A stretch of 64,000 nucleotides of DNA. Source: Allomuricauda sp. Its GTDB lineage: Bacteria > Bacteroidota > Bacteroidia > Flavobacteriales > Flavobacteriaceae. Below are positions 22,740-32,666 of the stretch, one piece after another (the first letter of the stretch is position 1; the number at the start of each line of letters is the position of its first letter). Location of the stretch: positions 744,001 to 808,000 of the forward strand of contig NZ_JANQLX010000015.1 of NCBI RefSeq assembly GCF_028280385.1, read 5' to 3'. Both the position numbers and the translations under genes were made by a program. The notes beneath the pieces were generated by a model that worked only from the letters and a program-made list of their open reading frames with translations, was not told the origin of the DNA and ran no database searches.

Positions 22740-22768
22740 AAAAAAAGAGTAACCAATACTGATTACTC
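22740..22768 (-). terminator. Terminator of the initiator tRNA gene
   Basis: On the minus strand GAGTAA pairs with TTACTC (22747-22752 with 22763-22768) and is followed by seven T residues. It starts 8 bp after the tRNA 3' end. Confidence 0.7.
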
Positions 22769-22776
22769 CTTCCTTG

Positions 22777-22849
<73 letters not shown>

Positions 22850-22859
22850 ATGTGGACGG

Positions 22860-22892
22860 CAAATATACAACCGTTTTACCATTATTTCCAAA
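22860..22892 (-). promoter_or_regulatory. Promoter of the initiator tRNA gene
   Basis: The minus strand carries TTTG (22892-22889), 21 nt, then TATATTTG (22867-22860), matching the Bacteroidetes -33 TTTG and -7 TAnnTTTG consensus. The -7 box ends 11 bp before tRNA position 1. Confidence 0.65.
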
Positions 22893-22900
22893 TTAGTGAG

Positions 22901-23162
22901 GCATTGATTTGAAAAACAGAGTGAATTCAAATCGATTGGCCGAACTAATACTGCGCTTGACGAAGTATCTTTTCAAGCTTTGCCAGGAACTTCCGCATTG
23001 ATTTGAAAAACAGAGTGAATTCAAATCAGTTAGCCGAACCAATACCGGGCTTGACGAAGTATCTTTTCAAGCTTTGCCAGGAACTTCCGCATTGATTTGA
23101 AAAACAGAGTGAATTCAAATCGATTGGCCAAACCAATACAGGGCTTGATGAAGTATCTTTTG
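22901..23162. repeat. 94-bp direct tandem repeat, 2.8 copies
   Basis: Copies start at 22901, 22995 and 23089 with period 94; the third stops after about 74 bp where the sequence diverges. Copies differ at a few positions only (for example CGATTGGCCGAAC, CAGTTAGCCGAAC, CGATTGGCCAAAC). Each copy begins GCATTGATTTGAA and contains an 8-bp hairpin GATTTGAA/TTCAAATC. There are no unique spacers, so it is not a CRISPR array. It fills the gap between the tRNA promoter and the symporter gene. Confidence 0.9.
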
Positions 23163-23218
23163 TTCCATTTGAAGCTATGCTATGGCCAAAAAAATATCTG
23201 CCTCAAATTTTGAATGAA

Positions 23219-24619
23219 ATGGCTACCTTCGAAACCATGGAAGAACTCAACAATTTTCTGGTAAATGCCAACTCATGGGTCAATTGGCCCATGTTTATCC
23301 TATTGATTGGCGGAGGGCTATTTTTAATTTTCTATTCCGGACTGAAACCCTATCGTTTTTTTGGGCATGCCATTGCCATTACCAGGGGAAAGTATGATGA
23401 TAAAAATGCCAAGGGAGATGTGAGTTCGCTCCAGGCACTTTCTGCCGCGGTTGCCGCAACTGTTGGCTTGGGCAACATTTCCGGGGTGGCCATTGCCATT
23501 CATGACGGAGGTCCGGGAGTGGTTTTCTGGATTTGGATGACCGCACTTATTGGTATGTGTATCAAATTCTATTCCTGCAGCTTATCCATTATGTTCCGGG
23601 GCGAGGATTCCGAAGGAAAATTGCAGGGCGGCCCTATGTTCTATATCACCCAAGGTTTAGGAAAAAAATATAAACCCTTGGCCATATTTTTCTGCTTGTC
23701 CGGGATTTTTGGGTTTTTAGGGGTGTTTACCGCCAATCAGTTTACCGAAACCTTTATGAGTGTGGTTCAACCTGAGGAAAGTCTAATGGCACTGGGGGGA
23801 ACCGAAGGTGACCCATTGTTTAACTGGAAATTTTTGATAGGCATAGTTCTCGCGGTGGTGACCTCCTTTGTAATTTTTGGAGGATTATCCAAAATCGCCA
23901 AGGTAGCCACGGCAATTGTTCCTTTTATGGTCATGGTCTATCTGGTTGCAGTGATCGTTGTGATGGTTTTGAACGCATCACAGGTATTGCCGGCCCTAAA
24001 GTTGATCATTAATGAAGCTTGGAATTTTAAGACCATCGTTACCGGTGGTTTTTGGGGGCTTGTGATCATCGGGGTAAAACGGGCTATGTTTTCCAATGAA
24101 GCCGGTCTGGGTAGTGCGCCCATGTATCACGGTCAATCGAGGAACGATGAACCCATTAGGGAAGGTCTGGTGGCCATGCTGGGCCCATTTATCGATACCA
24201 TTTTGGTATGTACCTTTACAGCGGTTGTGATAATCCTAAGTGGGGCTTATCTAGAGGATTCCAGCGGTATTGTGATGACATTACAGGCTTTCAGGACCAC
24301 CTTGTTTGGTGTAGGGGACGATCTTTTGATGCTCATTGTCACTGCCTTTGCCCTCTCCACCCTGTTTACCTATTCCTACTATGGGGTGAAGTGCCTTTCC
24401 TTTCTTACCAACGCCAAGATCGGAAGACTGTACAATCACTATTTTGTGATCATGATCGTGTTTGCTGCCATTGCTTCCTTGGATTTGGTAAAGAACTTGA
24501 TCGACCTGTCGTATGCCCTAATGGTAATTCCCAATATGATAGCCGTGCTCATCCTTGCTCCAAAAGTTAATGCTGCTGCCAAAACCTATTTTTCAAAATT
24601 GAAGCATGAAAAAGCATAG
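23219..24619 (+). CDS. Alanine/glycine:cation symporter family protein (AgcS)
   Basis: Sodium- or proton-coupled amino acid importer of the inner membrane. The 466-residue protein (start MATFETMEEL; a longer frame from 23177 would begin inside the tandem repeat flank) has about ten to eleven TM helices and family blocks ALSAAVAATVGLGNISGVA, GPGVVFWIWMTALIGM, GGPMFYITQGLG, and KRAMFSNEAGLGSAPM. Length is normal for the family. Its last 14 bp overlap the start of era, an operon-like arrangement; I know of no functional link between the two. Confidence 0.93.
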   Translation: MATFETMEELNNFLVNANSWVNWPMFILLIGGGLFLIFYSGLKPYRFFGHAIAITRGKYDDKNAKGDVSSLQALSAAVAATVGLGNISGVAIAIHDGGPGVVFWIWMTALIGMCIKFYSCSLSIMFRGEDSEGKLQGGPMFYITQGLGKKYKPLAIFFCLSGIFGFLGVFTANQFTETFMSVVQPEESLMALGGTEGDPLFNWKFLIGIVLAVVTSFVIFGGLSKIAKVATAIVPFMVMVYLVAVIVVMVLNASQVLPALKLIINEAWNFKTIVTGGFWGLVIIGVKRAMFSNEAGLGSAPMYHGQSRNDEPIREGLVAMLGPFIDTILVCTFTAVVIILSGAYLEDSSGIVMTLQAFRTTLFGVGDDLLMLIVTAFALSTLFTYSYYGVKCLSFLTNAKIGRLYNHYFVIMIVFAAIASLDLVKNLIDLSYALMVIPNMIAVLILAPKVNAAAKTYFSKLKHEKA

Positions 24620-25490
24620 ATCCGGCTTTGTAAACATTATTGGCAACCCCAACGTGGGCAAATCCACGCTGATGAATGCCTTTGTGGGTGAGAAACTCTC
24701 TATCATTACTTCCAAAGCGCAGACCACACGTCACCGTATTTTGGGAATTGTGAATGGAGATGATTTTCAGGTTGTGCTTTCCGACACGCCGGGAATCATC
24801 AAACCAGCCTACGAGTTGCAGACCAGCATGATGGATTTTGTGAAATCTGCATTTGAGGATGCTGACGTGCTGCTCTATATGGTGGAAATAGGAGAAAAAG
24901 GTTTGAAAGATGAAGCTTTCTTCAAAAAAATAAAAAACAGCAAGATACCGGTGCTCCTCCTTTTGAATAAGATAGACACCTCAGCGCAAGATATGTTGGA
25001 GGAACAGGTTCAGTATTGGGGAGAATTGTTGCCCAATGCGGAGATCCATCCCATTTCCGCCCTGGAAAATTTCAACGTGGAGGAAGTCTTCCAAAGAATA
25101 TTGGATTTACTGCCGGAAGCCCCTCCTTTTTATCCTAAAGACCAATTGACGGACAAACCCGAGCGTTTTTTTGTAAATGAGATCGTACGGGAAAAAATCC
25201 TTTTGAATTATAAAAAGGAAATTCCCTATGCTGTGGAAGTGGAGACCGAGGAGTTTCTGGAAGATGATGATATCATCCGGATTAGAACCGTGATCATGGT
25301 GGAAAGGGAAACCCAAAAAGGAATTATTATCGGTCATAAAGGGACCGCCCTAAAAAAAGTGGGTGTGGAAGCCCGTAAGGACCTGGAAAAATTCTTTGAT
25401 AAGCAGGTCCATATCGAGTTTTTCGTGAAAGTGAACAAAAACTGGCGTAGCAATGCTTCCCAGCTTAGGCGTTTTGGCTACAACGGTTAG
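24606..25490 (+). CDS. era: GTPase Era
   Basis: Ribosome-assembly GTPase that binds the 16S rRNA 3' end. The 294-residue protein shows G1 GNPNVGKS (13-20), G3 DTPG (about 60), G4 NKID (about 122) and a C-terminal KH domain (about 200-285) with the GHKGTALKKVG loop. Length is typical. It overlaps the upstream symporter gene by 14 bp, and the second ribosome GTPase gene der lies just beyond one small convergent gene. Confidence 0.97.
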   Translation: MKKHRSGFVNIIGNPNVGKSTLMNAFVGEKLSIITSKAQTTRHRILGIVNGDDFQVVLSDTPGIIKPAYELQTSMMDFVKSAFEDADVLLYMVEIGEKGLKDEAFFKKIKNSKIPVLLLLNKIDTSAQDMLEEQVQYWGELLPNAEIHPISALENFNVEEVFQRILDLLPEAPPFYPKDQLTDKPERFFVNEIVREKILLNYKKEIPYAVEVETEEFLEDDDIIRIRTVIMVERETQKGIIIGHKGTALKKVGVEARKDLEKFFDKQVHIEFFVKVNKNWRSNASQLRRFGYNG

Positions 25491-25503
25491 CAACCTTTAC
25501 GGA

Positions 25504-26004
25504 TCAATTTTGGATTTCAGCCACCAATTTCTTGATATAAGCCTTTAATTCCTCCATTTGGGGCTTCCCTTTGGATTTGCCCATCCTTCCAAATGCATAC
25601 AGTGTAAACCAAATCAGGACCAAGAAACCCATTCCCAATAGCCAGAAGGTAACATCATGGCCCAAAGCATAGTTGGAGTAGGCAAAAACCCCTAGGATAA
25701 CAAACAAGGTGCCCACACCAAAATGTAGGAACATAAAAAAGGTCCAAAGCGTTGGGTTTGGGCCAAAAACCCCATGGATGTTACTTACACCCTCTTCAAA
25801 CGATGTTAATTCCAGGTGCACCTGGGGCGTCCAGAAATTGGTTTCCGACTTTTTAAAGCGGATATATACATGTTCATCCAGTCTTTTCACCTGGAAAGGA
25901 TGTGGTGGTGTTTGGTCAAAAACTGACTTTAACTGCTCCAAATCTTCCTGTAAAGGGATCTCAAAACGGGGCCGAAGCACTATTTCATTGGTGAAGTCAC
26001 TCAT
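25504..26004 (-). CDS. Small two-TM membrane protein between era and der
   Basis: The 166-residue protein starts MSDFTNEIVLRPRF at 26004; the open frame reaches 26166 but that extension is antisense to the der start and has no features. An N-terminal soluble domain (about 1-80) with regular hydrophobic spacing is followed by two TM helices (about 84-105 and 113-135) and a basic, Lys-rich tail (MGKSKGKPQMEELKAYIKKL). I do not know a named function; proteins of this sort keep this position in flavobacterial genomes to my recollection. It converges on era with a 13-bp gap and is divergent from der. Confidence 0.8.
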   Translation of the reverse strand: MSDFTNEIVLRPRFEIPLQEDLEQLKSVFDQTPPHPFQVKRLDEHVYIRFKKSETNFWTPQVHLELTSFEEGVSNIHGVFGPNPTLWTFFMFLHFGVGTLFVILGVFAYSNYALGHDVTFWLLGMGFLVLIWFTLYAFGRMGKSKGKPQMEELKAYIKKLVAEIQN

Positions 26005-26056
26005 AACTGGTTGAAATTGACAAAAAAAGGTATCATTTTTTCTACATAAATAATGG

Positions 26057-26064
26057 TATTTTTG
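26057..26064 (+). promoter_or_regulatory. -7 element of the der promoter
   Basis: TATTTTTG matches TAnnTTTG exactly and ends 16 bp before the ATG at 26081. The expected start of transcription (about 26070) makes the TTG-initiated frame at 26072 unlikely and supports the ATG. Confidence 0.55.
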
Positions 26065-26080
26065 CCAAAATTTGAAGCGG

Positions 26081-27382
26081 ATGGGTGCTATTGTGGCCAT
26101 TGTAGGGAGACCCAATGTAGGGAAATCGACTTTTTTTAACCGTTTGATCCAAAGAAGGGAAGCCATTGTGGATTCCGTAAGTGGGGTTACGCGCGATAGG
26201 CATTATGGCAAAAGTGACTGGAACGGAAAGGAATTTTCACTTATTGATACCGGAGGATACGTGCTGGGAAGTGACGATATCTTTGAACAGGAAATAGACA
26301 AACAGGTGGAATTGGCCATTGATGAAGCGGATGCCATCATTTTTATGGTGGATGTTGAATCTGGGGTTACCGGAATGGACGAGGATGTGGCCAAATTACT
26401 GAGACGGGTCAACAAACCAGTGTTCCTGGCCGTGAATAAAGTGGACAATGCCCAGAGACAGGCAGATGCTGTTGAGTTTTATTCATTGGGTTTGGGGGAT
26501 TATTACACCTTATCCAGTATAAACGGTAGTGGAACAGGGGAGTTGTTGGATGCTGTAGTAACAGAACTCCCGGATGTTGTGGAAGAGGAAAGTGAACTTC
26601 CAAGATTTGCGGTAGTGGGAAGGCCCAACGCCGGAAAATCATCATTTATCAATGCGCTGATAGGAGAGGAAAGATACATAGTTACCGACATTGCCGGAAC
26701 CACAAGGGATAGCATAGATACCAAATATAACCGGTTTGGTTTCGAATTTAATTTGGTGGATACCGCCGGTATCCGAAGAAAGGCCAAGGTAAAGGAAGAC
26801 TTGGAGTTTTATTCCGTAATGAGGTCCATTAGGGCCATTGAGCATGCTGATGTGTGCATCCTTTTGCTGGATGCCACCCGAGGTTTCGACGGGCAGGTCC
26901 AGAATATATTTTGGTTGGCGCAACGCAACAACAAAGGGGTGGTTATTTTGGTGAACAAATGGGATTTGGTGGAAAAGGAGACCAACTCTGTAAAGGAATA
27001 TACGGCCAAGATAAAAAAGGCCATAGAACCTTTTGATGATGTGCCTATTCTTTTTATTTCCGTACTTACCAAGCAACGGATTTTTAAGGCCATTGAAACC
27101 GCTGTGGAGGTGTATAAGAACCGGTCGCGAAAAATAGCCACCCGTAAACTCAATGATGTTATGCTGCCAATCATTGAGCATACGCCGCCCCCAGCTTATA
27201 AGGGGAAATATGTGCGAATCAAATTCTGCACCCAACTGCCTACTCCGTACCCACAGTTTGCCTTTTTCTGTAATCTTCCGCAATATGTGCGTGATCCCTA
27301 CAAGAGATTCCTGGAAAACAAGCTGCGGGAACATTTTGACTTTTCAGGGGTGCCCATCACCATCTTTATGCGCAAAAAGTAA
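26081..27382 (+). CDS. der: Ribosome biogenesis GTPase Der (EngA)
   Basis: Double GTPase needed for 50S subunit maturation. The 433-residue protein starts [16 protein letters not shown], with G1 of domain one at residues 9-16 and DTGG-type G3 near 58; the second GTPase domain (about 175-345) has [17 protein letters not shown] and NKWDLV. A C-terminal KH-like domain (about 350-433) ends in the usual [13 protein letters not shown]. Length is typical. Start choice follows the -7 box 16 bp upstream. Confidence 0.97.
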   Translation: MGAIVAIVGRPNVGKSTFFNRLIQRREAIVDSVSGVTRDRHYGKSDWNGKEFSLIDTGGYVLGSDDIFEQEIDKQVELAIDEADAIIFMVDVESGVTGMDEDVAKLLRRVNKPVFLAVNKVDNAQRQADAVEFYSLGLGDYYTLSSINGSGTGELLDAVVTELPDVVEEESELPRFAVVGRPNAGKSSFINALIGEERYIVTDIAGTTRDSIDTKYNRFGFEFNLVDTAGIRRKAKVKEDLEFYSVMRSIRAIEHADVCILLLDATRGFDGQVQNIFWLAQRNNKGVVILVNKWDLVEKETNSVKEYTAKIKKAIEPFDDVPILFISVLTKQRIFKAIETAVEVYKNRSRKIATRKLNDVMLPIIEHTPPPAYKGKYVRIKFCTQLPTPYPQFAFFCNLPQYVRDPYKRFLENKLREHFDFSGVPITIFMRKK

Positions 27383-27507
27383 CAATAAGGGGATAATTTG
27401 ATAAGGACAGGACTTTTTCACCTAAAGTTCTGTTAAGGTTGCACGACTCCTCCTACACGATCGCTATTTTTCGGGGAATTTTATCTCAATCAAAACCGAA
27501 CCGTCTC

Positions 27508-30279
27508 ATGCATAAGGCACTGCTGACCTTTTTGGTCACTATCCTTTTCTTATCCGTTGCCCAGGCCCAAGAGTTCAGCATAAAGGGAAAATTATTGGAT
27601 GCCACTACCAAAAGTCCACTGGAAGGTGCCACCATCCATGCAGAATCCGTTCAGGACAGTGTATTGATTACCTATGCCGTCTCCAATGCAAAGGGTCACT
27701 TTAATTTAGAGGGCAAAACCCGGCAAAAGGAAGTCAATGTCTTCTTTTCTTTCACAGGATATAAAACACTTCAACGAACAATTAGCGTCCAGCGGGATTC
27801 AAATCTTGGGACCTTGGAACTTGAAGAGCTGGTACAAGAGCTAAAAGGAGTAAACGTTACCGGGGAACGGATTCCGATCAAGGTAAAAAATGATACATTG
27901 GAGTTTAATGCAGCATCGTTCAAGACGCGTCCAGATGCTACCGTTGAAGATGTTTTAAAAAGACTCCCTGGGGTTGAGGTGGACAGCGACGGGAAAATTA
28001 CCTCAAATGGTCAGGATGTGGACAAAGTGCTGGTAAACGGACAAGTGTTTTTCAGCAATGATCCCAAAGTAGCCACTAAAAGTTTGCCCAAAGAAGTGGT
28101 GGATAAAATCCAAATTCTGAATACCAAAACCAAAACCCAGGAGTTTACCGGCGAGGAAGGTGATGGCGAGACAAAGACCATAAACCTGACCATAAAGGAA
28201 GATAAGAACAAAGGCTATCTGGGCAGAGCTTCCGCAGGGTATGGAACCGATGAACGCTATCAGCTCAATGGACTGCTGAATTATTTCAGGGATACCGAGC
28301 GGGTCAGCGTGATTGCCGGGAGCAACAACATCAACAATACTGGTTTTTCCTTTGATGAGATTTATGATATGGTCGGTAGAAGCTCCAGAAGCGGCGCTTC
28401 CTTTAACAGTCAAGGGGGATTTACGGTAGGTGGACTATCATTTGGATTTGGCCAGGGAATTGTAACCTCTTCCAATCTGGGGGCCAGTTATGCCAATCAG
28501 GAAAAAGGGAAATACATGGCCAATGCCAATTATTTTTTGGCTTTAAGTGACTCTTACAATGACGAAAAGAATTCCAGGGAAAACATTCTGAATACCGGTA
28601 GCTTTTTTACAGATTCAGAATCCAGTTTTGAAGGGACCACCAATTCAAACCAAGGGGGTGCCAATTTGGAATTTGATGTGGACAAAACGCTCCGGATTTC
28701 CCTAAGGCCCCAAATGAGTATAAGCCATACCGATTCCAAAACTTCCAGAAGTACGGTTTCTAGGGATGACACTGATGAAATTATCAATAACAACCAAATT
28801 TTGGACCAGAGCAACCGGATGAACCGGAGGTTCTCCAATAATTTGGACATACTCAAAAAACTGGACACAATCGGGGGATATTTGCGCCTTTCTTTCAACA
28901 ATGAAAATTCAAAAGAGGAGAATAAAATCAGCTTTAATTCAGAAACCAACCTGTTTGGGGACAATCCGGAAACCGAAACGCTAGATCAACAGACCACCGT
29001 GGACAATTCCGAGGATTCATATCAAGTGGAGGCAACCTATAGATTGGCATTTTCCAAGGTGTATTCCATGGATATCGGGTATGAGTTCAGTCATTTAAAA
29101 GAGGAAAATACCAAAGAGGTATTTGATTTTGACGATGGAACGGGGAGCTATTCACTTTTCAACCAGGAATTAAGCTCAGATTTCGACTTTACCACGGTCC
29201 AAAGCACACCTTCCTTAGGCTTTGCAAAAAGAAACGATAAGTTGCACATGGGCATTACCGCCCGATATACCCGAACGGACCTGGACAATGAGGATTTTCT
29301 CCAAAACAGCACGTTTTCAAAAACATTTGACAACCTGCTAATCAATTCCTTTTTCAGATACAATTTTGATAGCAGCAAAAGATTGAGTATTGGCCTAAGA
29401 ACCAGTTTGGATATTCCAGAACTCCAACAATTGCAACCGGTACCGAACATTTCCAACCCGTTGAACGTAATTGTTGGAAATCCGAATCTAAAGCCAGGAA
29501 TCAACCGTAGGATCTACCTCGGATACAATAACTTCAATTGGCGGGAACGCACTGGTACATATATTTATATGGGAATGGTGTTTAGGGACGATCAAGTCTC
29601 ACCCACCACCATAACGGACGAGGACTTTTTGCGGACCACCCGATACGTCAATGTAGATGGAAACTACAGCCATTATGCCGGTATAGGTGTCTCCAAGGAA
29701 TTGCGGAAAGACAGCACATTGACCATAAAGGTCAACTTAAGGCCCTCCGTAAACCTTCAAAAGAATGTAGGGTTCAACAATGGTGACCGTCTGGAGGCCA
29801 AGCGTTTTTCCTTTAATCCCAGGGTTAGCACCCTTTTCAATTATAAGGAATTGGTGACCCTGGAGCCCGAATACACCCTATCCCTGAACACTACGCGCTA
29901 CAACCTTGATCATTTGTCCGATATCAAGTTTACCGCCCACAACATCAAACTAAAAACAACCACCTATTGGCCCAAAAATGTGGTTTGGGGAAATGATATC
30001 AGTTATAGCTACAATAGCAATGTGGGACCTGGATTTGATAAGGATGCCTTGTTTTGGAATGCGAGTATTGGTCTGCAGATGTTTAAAAAGCAGGCAACCC
30101 TGAAGCTGTTGGGCTACGACATTTTAAATCAGAATATCAACACCCGAAGAACTACCGGGGAAGATTTTATCCAAGATTTTCAGGGTACTGTACTGCAGCG
30201 ATACTTTATGACCAGCTTTACCTTTAAATTTGACCAATTTGGAGGAAAAAAGTCAAGGCCTTCCGGTTTTGGGTTCTAA
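27508..30279 (+). CDS. Outer membrane beta-barrel protein with carboxypeptidase-regulatory-like N-domain (OMP_b-brl_3 type)
   Basis: TonB-receptor-like barrel of unknown cargo. The 923-residue protein starts MHKALLTFLVTILFLSVAQAQ (Sec signal, cut about residue 21); the longer frame from 27439 lacks a credible start. Residues about 24-110 form a regulatory-like beta-sandwich (FSIKGKLLDATTKSPLEGATI), about 125-235 a plug-like domain (VEDVLKRLPGVEVDSDGKITSNGQDVDKVLVNG), and the remainder an outer membrane barrel ending SFTFKFDQFGGKKSRPSGFGF, with a C-terminal tail rather than the usual terminal Phe. No SusD partner is near, so it is not a SusC. It is in its own transcription unit, convergent with pbpC (20-bp gap). 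Confidence 0.9.
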   Translation: MHKALLTFLVTILFLSVAQAQEFSIKGKLLDATTKSPLEGATIHAESVQDSVLITYAVSNAKGHFNLEGKTRQKEVNVFFSFTGYKTLQRTISVQRDSNLGTLELEELVQELKGVNVTGERIPIKVKNDTLEFNAASFKTRPDATVEDVLKRLPGVEVDSDGKITSNGQDVDKVLVNGQVFFSNDPKVATKSLPKEVVDKIQILNTKTKTQEFTGEEGDGETKTINLTIKEDKNKGYLGRASAGYGTDERYQLNGLLNYFRDTERVSVIAGSNNINNTGFSFDEIYDMVGRSSRSGASFNSQGGFTVGGLSFGFGQGIVTSSNLGASYANQEKGKYMANANYFLALSDSYNDEKNSRENILNTGSFFTDSESSFEGTTNSNQGGANLEFDVDKTLRISLRPQMSISHTDSKTSRSTVSRDDTDEIINNNQILDQSNRMNRRFSNNLDILKKLDTIGGYLRLSFNNENSKEENKISFNSETNLFGDNPETETLDQQTTVDNSEDSYQVEATYRLAFSKVYSMDIGYEFSHLKEENTKEVFDFDDGTGSYSLFNQELSSDFDFTTVQSTPSLGFAKRNDKLHMGITARYTRTDLDNEDFLQNSTFSKTFDNLLINSFFRYNFDSSKRLSIGLRTSLDIPELQQLQPVPNISNPLNVIVGNPNLKPGINRRIYLGYNNFNWRERTGTYIYMGMVFRDDQVSPTTITDEDFLRTTRYVNVDGNYSHYAGIGVSKELRKDSTLTIKVNLRPSVNLQKNVGFNNGDRLEAKRFSFNPRVSTLFNYKELVTLEPEYTLSLNTTRYNLDHLSDIKFTAHNIKLKTTTYWPKNVVWGNDISYSYNSNVGPGFDKDALFWNASIGLQMFKKQATLKLLGYDILNQNINTRRTTGEDFIQDFQGTVLQRYFMTSFTFKFDQFGGKKSRPSGFGF

Positions 30280-30299
30280 CCGGGTGACCCAATTTTGGT

Positions 30300-32648
30300 T
30301 CATTGTGCATTCGCCAACTGAATTTGAAGAGCTTGCTGAATACTATGGCCGTCATTGTCCACTGCGGTCAACACATAAGCGCCTTCCTTGATGGGCACGA
30401 TCATTTCATGTAAATCTTCTGTAGTACCGATATAGGACTCATCCAAATACCAATACACAGAAGTTTCAGGACGTTGATGGGCCAACTTAAAAACAACCTC
30501 TTGGGCATGGTTGCCAAAATCCTTTGAAATCAGGATTTCCTCATTTTTCCTAGGGTGTATAAACTCCATAAAGGCGTAGTCCTCCCCAGAGCATCCATTT
30601 AAAAATGGGGGGAAGGAATGGTATTCGGGATGTCCTCCAGCATAGTAATACTCCACCACGGTTGGCAGCTTGAACCAATTTTTCTGAACCATATCCTCTA
30701 AAGGATAACAACCAGAGTTTACCCTGAAACTTTCGGTTGCATCCACAAATATTTGTTGGTGATATGGGCAACCGGGACTCCTCGCGCCATTTTTGGGAAG
30801 ATATTTTTCCTCTGTTTCATTACAGAAAGGGGAACTTCTAAAACCACTTTTCTTGCAGACTTCCAAGGGCATAAGATCATCAAAGGGTTCCTGGAACCAC
30901 CCACTTTTTGGAAGTTGTCCCAAAACATCAAACAACAAAGGGGCGGCAGCGGTGATTCCAGTTAAGCCAGGCCTTCCCTCACCATCTGCATTGCCTACCC
31001 AAATGCCTATGGCATATTTTGGAGTAACCCCAACCGCCCAGGCATCTTTAAACCCAAAGCTGGTTCCTGTTTTCCAAGCCAAGGGTTGCGAAGAATCAAA
31101 GAACTCCCAGTTTTCATCGCCTTGTGGCCGATTCACCTCCCGAAGGGAGGCAAACGTATGATAAATGGATCCTGCATTGAGTGCCGGGGCCGAAAATTGC
31201 GTTTCCCCAAAATCTGTTTCTTCTTCCAAAAGGTAGCTGGGAGGGGTATATTCCTTGGTCCTATAGGTGCTGGAATTGGCCACATAATGGTTTAAGGTGG
31301 ATGCGCTGGCCGAAAAGACATTGGTAAGTTCCCAAAGGGAACATTCTGCACCTCCAAGAATAATGGGAAGCCCGTAATGCGCAGCGGGCTTGTCCAAAGA
31401 GCTGAATCCCAATTTTTCAAGCTTGTGATAAAATTTATCTAGGCCATATTGCTGAAGCAACCTCACAGAAGGCACGTTTAAGGAACGGGACAGGGCAAGA
31501 CTGGCGGAAATGGCACCATTGTACTTTTTATTAAAATTTTGGGGTTGGTAGCCTTTGACCACAGTGGGAACGTCCTTGACCAAGCTGTTGGGCAGCAGAC
31601 TACCTTCATGCAACAGGGAACTGAACAAAAAAGGTTTTAGGGTACTACCTGTACTTCTTTTTTTTGTGATAATGTCCACAAAGCTATGATGTTCCGCAGA
31701 TGATGGGGAATTACCAACGTAAGCCATGACCTTACGGGTATCCACATCCAACACCAAAATGGCGAGATTGTGGATTTCATTGGCCCTTAATTTTAGGTAA
31801 TGCTGCTGGGCCAATCGGTTTAATTGCATTTGAAGGTTTTTGTCCACTGAGGTTTGGATTTGCTTACCAGGATGTTCCAATCGGATGCGTTCCGTAAGGT
31901 GAGGGGCCAGATTGGGCAATGGAAGCGGTTTTTGAGGGAGTGGTTCCGACAGGGCCAAGTCGTAATCCATACTATCAATAATTCCTTTGTTTAGAAGTTT
32001 ACGAAGTAAAAGGTCTCGTTTTTGAAGCAGGCTGGCATCATTTTTTCCAGGAAAAATTAGGGATGGGGCGTTGGGCAGAACGGCCAGTGCTGCAGATTGT
32101 CCCCAACTCAGTTTATGGGAGGGGATTCCAAAATATCGCCAGGAAGCGGTCTCCAGTCCAACCACATTCCCGCCATAAGGGGTGTGACTGGCATAAAGGG
32201 TGAGAATTTCTTCTTTGGTGTATTTTAACTCCAATCGTGTGGCCATAAAAATCTCAATGCACTTTTCCCAATAAGTCCGGGATTTGTTTTTACGACTTAA
32301 CCGAATCACCTGCTGGGTTATGGTACTTCCGCCCCGTCTGGTTTTTTGGGTGAGGTTGTGCCTGATGGATTTAAGAATGGAAATAGGATTGAAACCTGGA
32401 TGGGTATAAAAATACTCATCCTCAAACAACAATACACATTGCTTGTACCTAGAAGGAACGGAGTCCATTTCCGGGAAACGATATTGGCCGTCTTTTGCCA
32501 CCCGGGCCCCGATCAAACTATGGTCAGAACTTCTGACCACCGTGGACACGGGATCATTGAACAAATTGCTTGGTAAGCAGAAAAGCCAACCCAGTAACAA
32601 GGTCAACATCAGACCTAACGTATATTTATGTTTCCTGAGGATGCCCAT
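30300..32648 (-). CDS. pbpC: Penicillin-binding protein 1C
   Basis: Bifunctional peptidoglycan synthase homologue. The 782-residue protein (ATG at 32648; the frame extends to a TTG at 32660) has one N-terminal TM segment, a GT51 glycosyltransferase domain (about 50-230, with FEDEYFYTHPGF and RRGGSTITQQ), a transpeptidase domain (about 290-560, with active-site STLK and KTGTSFGFKDAW) and the PBP1C C-terminal BiPBP domain. Length is typical. It starts 18 bp after the alpha-2-macroglobulin gene; the pairing of these two genes is a well-known conserved arrangement in Gram-negative bacteria, where the macroglobulin is thought to shield the periplasm from foreign proteases while PBP1C repairs the wall. 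Confidence 0.95.
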   Translation of the reverse strand: MGILRKHKYTLGLMLTLLLGWLFCLPSNLFNDPVSTVVRSSDHSLIGARVAKDGQYRFPEMDSVPSRYKQCVLLFEDEYFYTHPGFNPISILKSIRHNLTQKTRRGGSTITQQVIRLSRKNKSRTYWEKCIEIFMATRLELKYTKEEILTLYASHTPYGGNVVGLETASWRYFGIPSHKLSWGQSAALAVLPNAPSLIFPGKNDASLLQKRDLLLRKLLNKGIIDSMDYDLALSEPLPQKPLPLPNLAPHLTERIRLEHPGKQIQTSVDKNLQMQLNRLAQQHYLKLRANEIHNLAILVLDVDTRKVMAYVGNSPSSAEHHSFVDIITKKRSTGSTLKPFLFSSLLHEGSLLPNSLVKDVPTVVKGYQPQNFNKKYNGAISASLALSRSLNVPSVRLLQQYGLDKFYHKLEKLGFSSLDKPAAHYGLPIILGGAECSLWELTNVFSASASTLNHYVANSSTYRTKEYTPPSYLLEEETDFGETQFSAPALNAGSIYHTFASLREVNRPQGDENWEFFDSSQPLAWKTGTSFGFKDAWAVGVTPKYAIGIWVGNADGEGRPGLTGITAAAPLLFDVLGQLPKSGWFQEPFDDLMPLEVCKKSGFRSSPFCNETEEKYLPKNGARSPGCPYHQQIFVDATESFRVNSGCYPLEDMVQKNWFKLPTVVEYYYAGGHPEYHSFPPFLNGCSGEDYAFMEFIHPRKNEEILISKDFGNHAQEVVFKLAHQRPETSVYWYLDESYIGTTEDLHEMIVPIKEGAYVLTAVDNDGHSIQQALQIQLANAQ

Positions 32649-32666
32649 GATACGGAACAAAGTTTT

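Noticed and set aside
22538-22756. 72-codon minus-strand frame downstream of the tRNA gene
   Set aside because: Overlaps the tRNA terminator and has random-looking, low-complexity composition.
22901-23162. CRISPR array
   Set aside because: The 94-bp units are adjacent with no unique spacers, and no cas genes are present.
26005-26166. 54-residue N-terminal extension of the small membrane protein between era and der
   Set aside because: It is antisense to the first codons of der and shows no features; an ATG at 26004 fits.
26642-27334. 230-codon minus-strand frame inside der
   Set aside because: Antisense shadow of the second GTPase and KH-like domains of Der.
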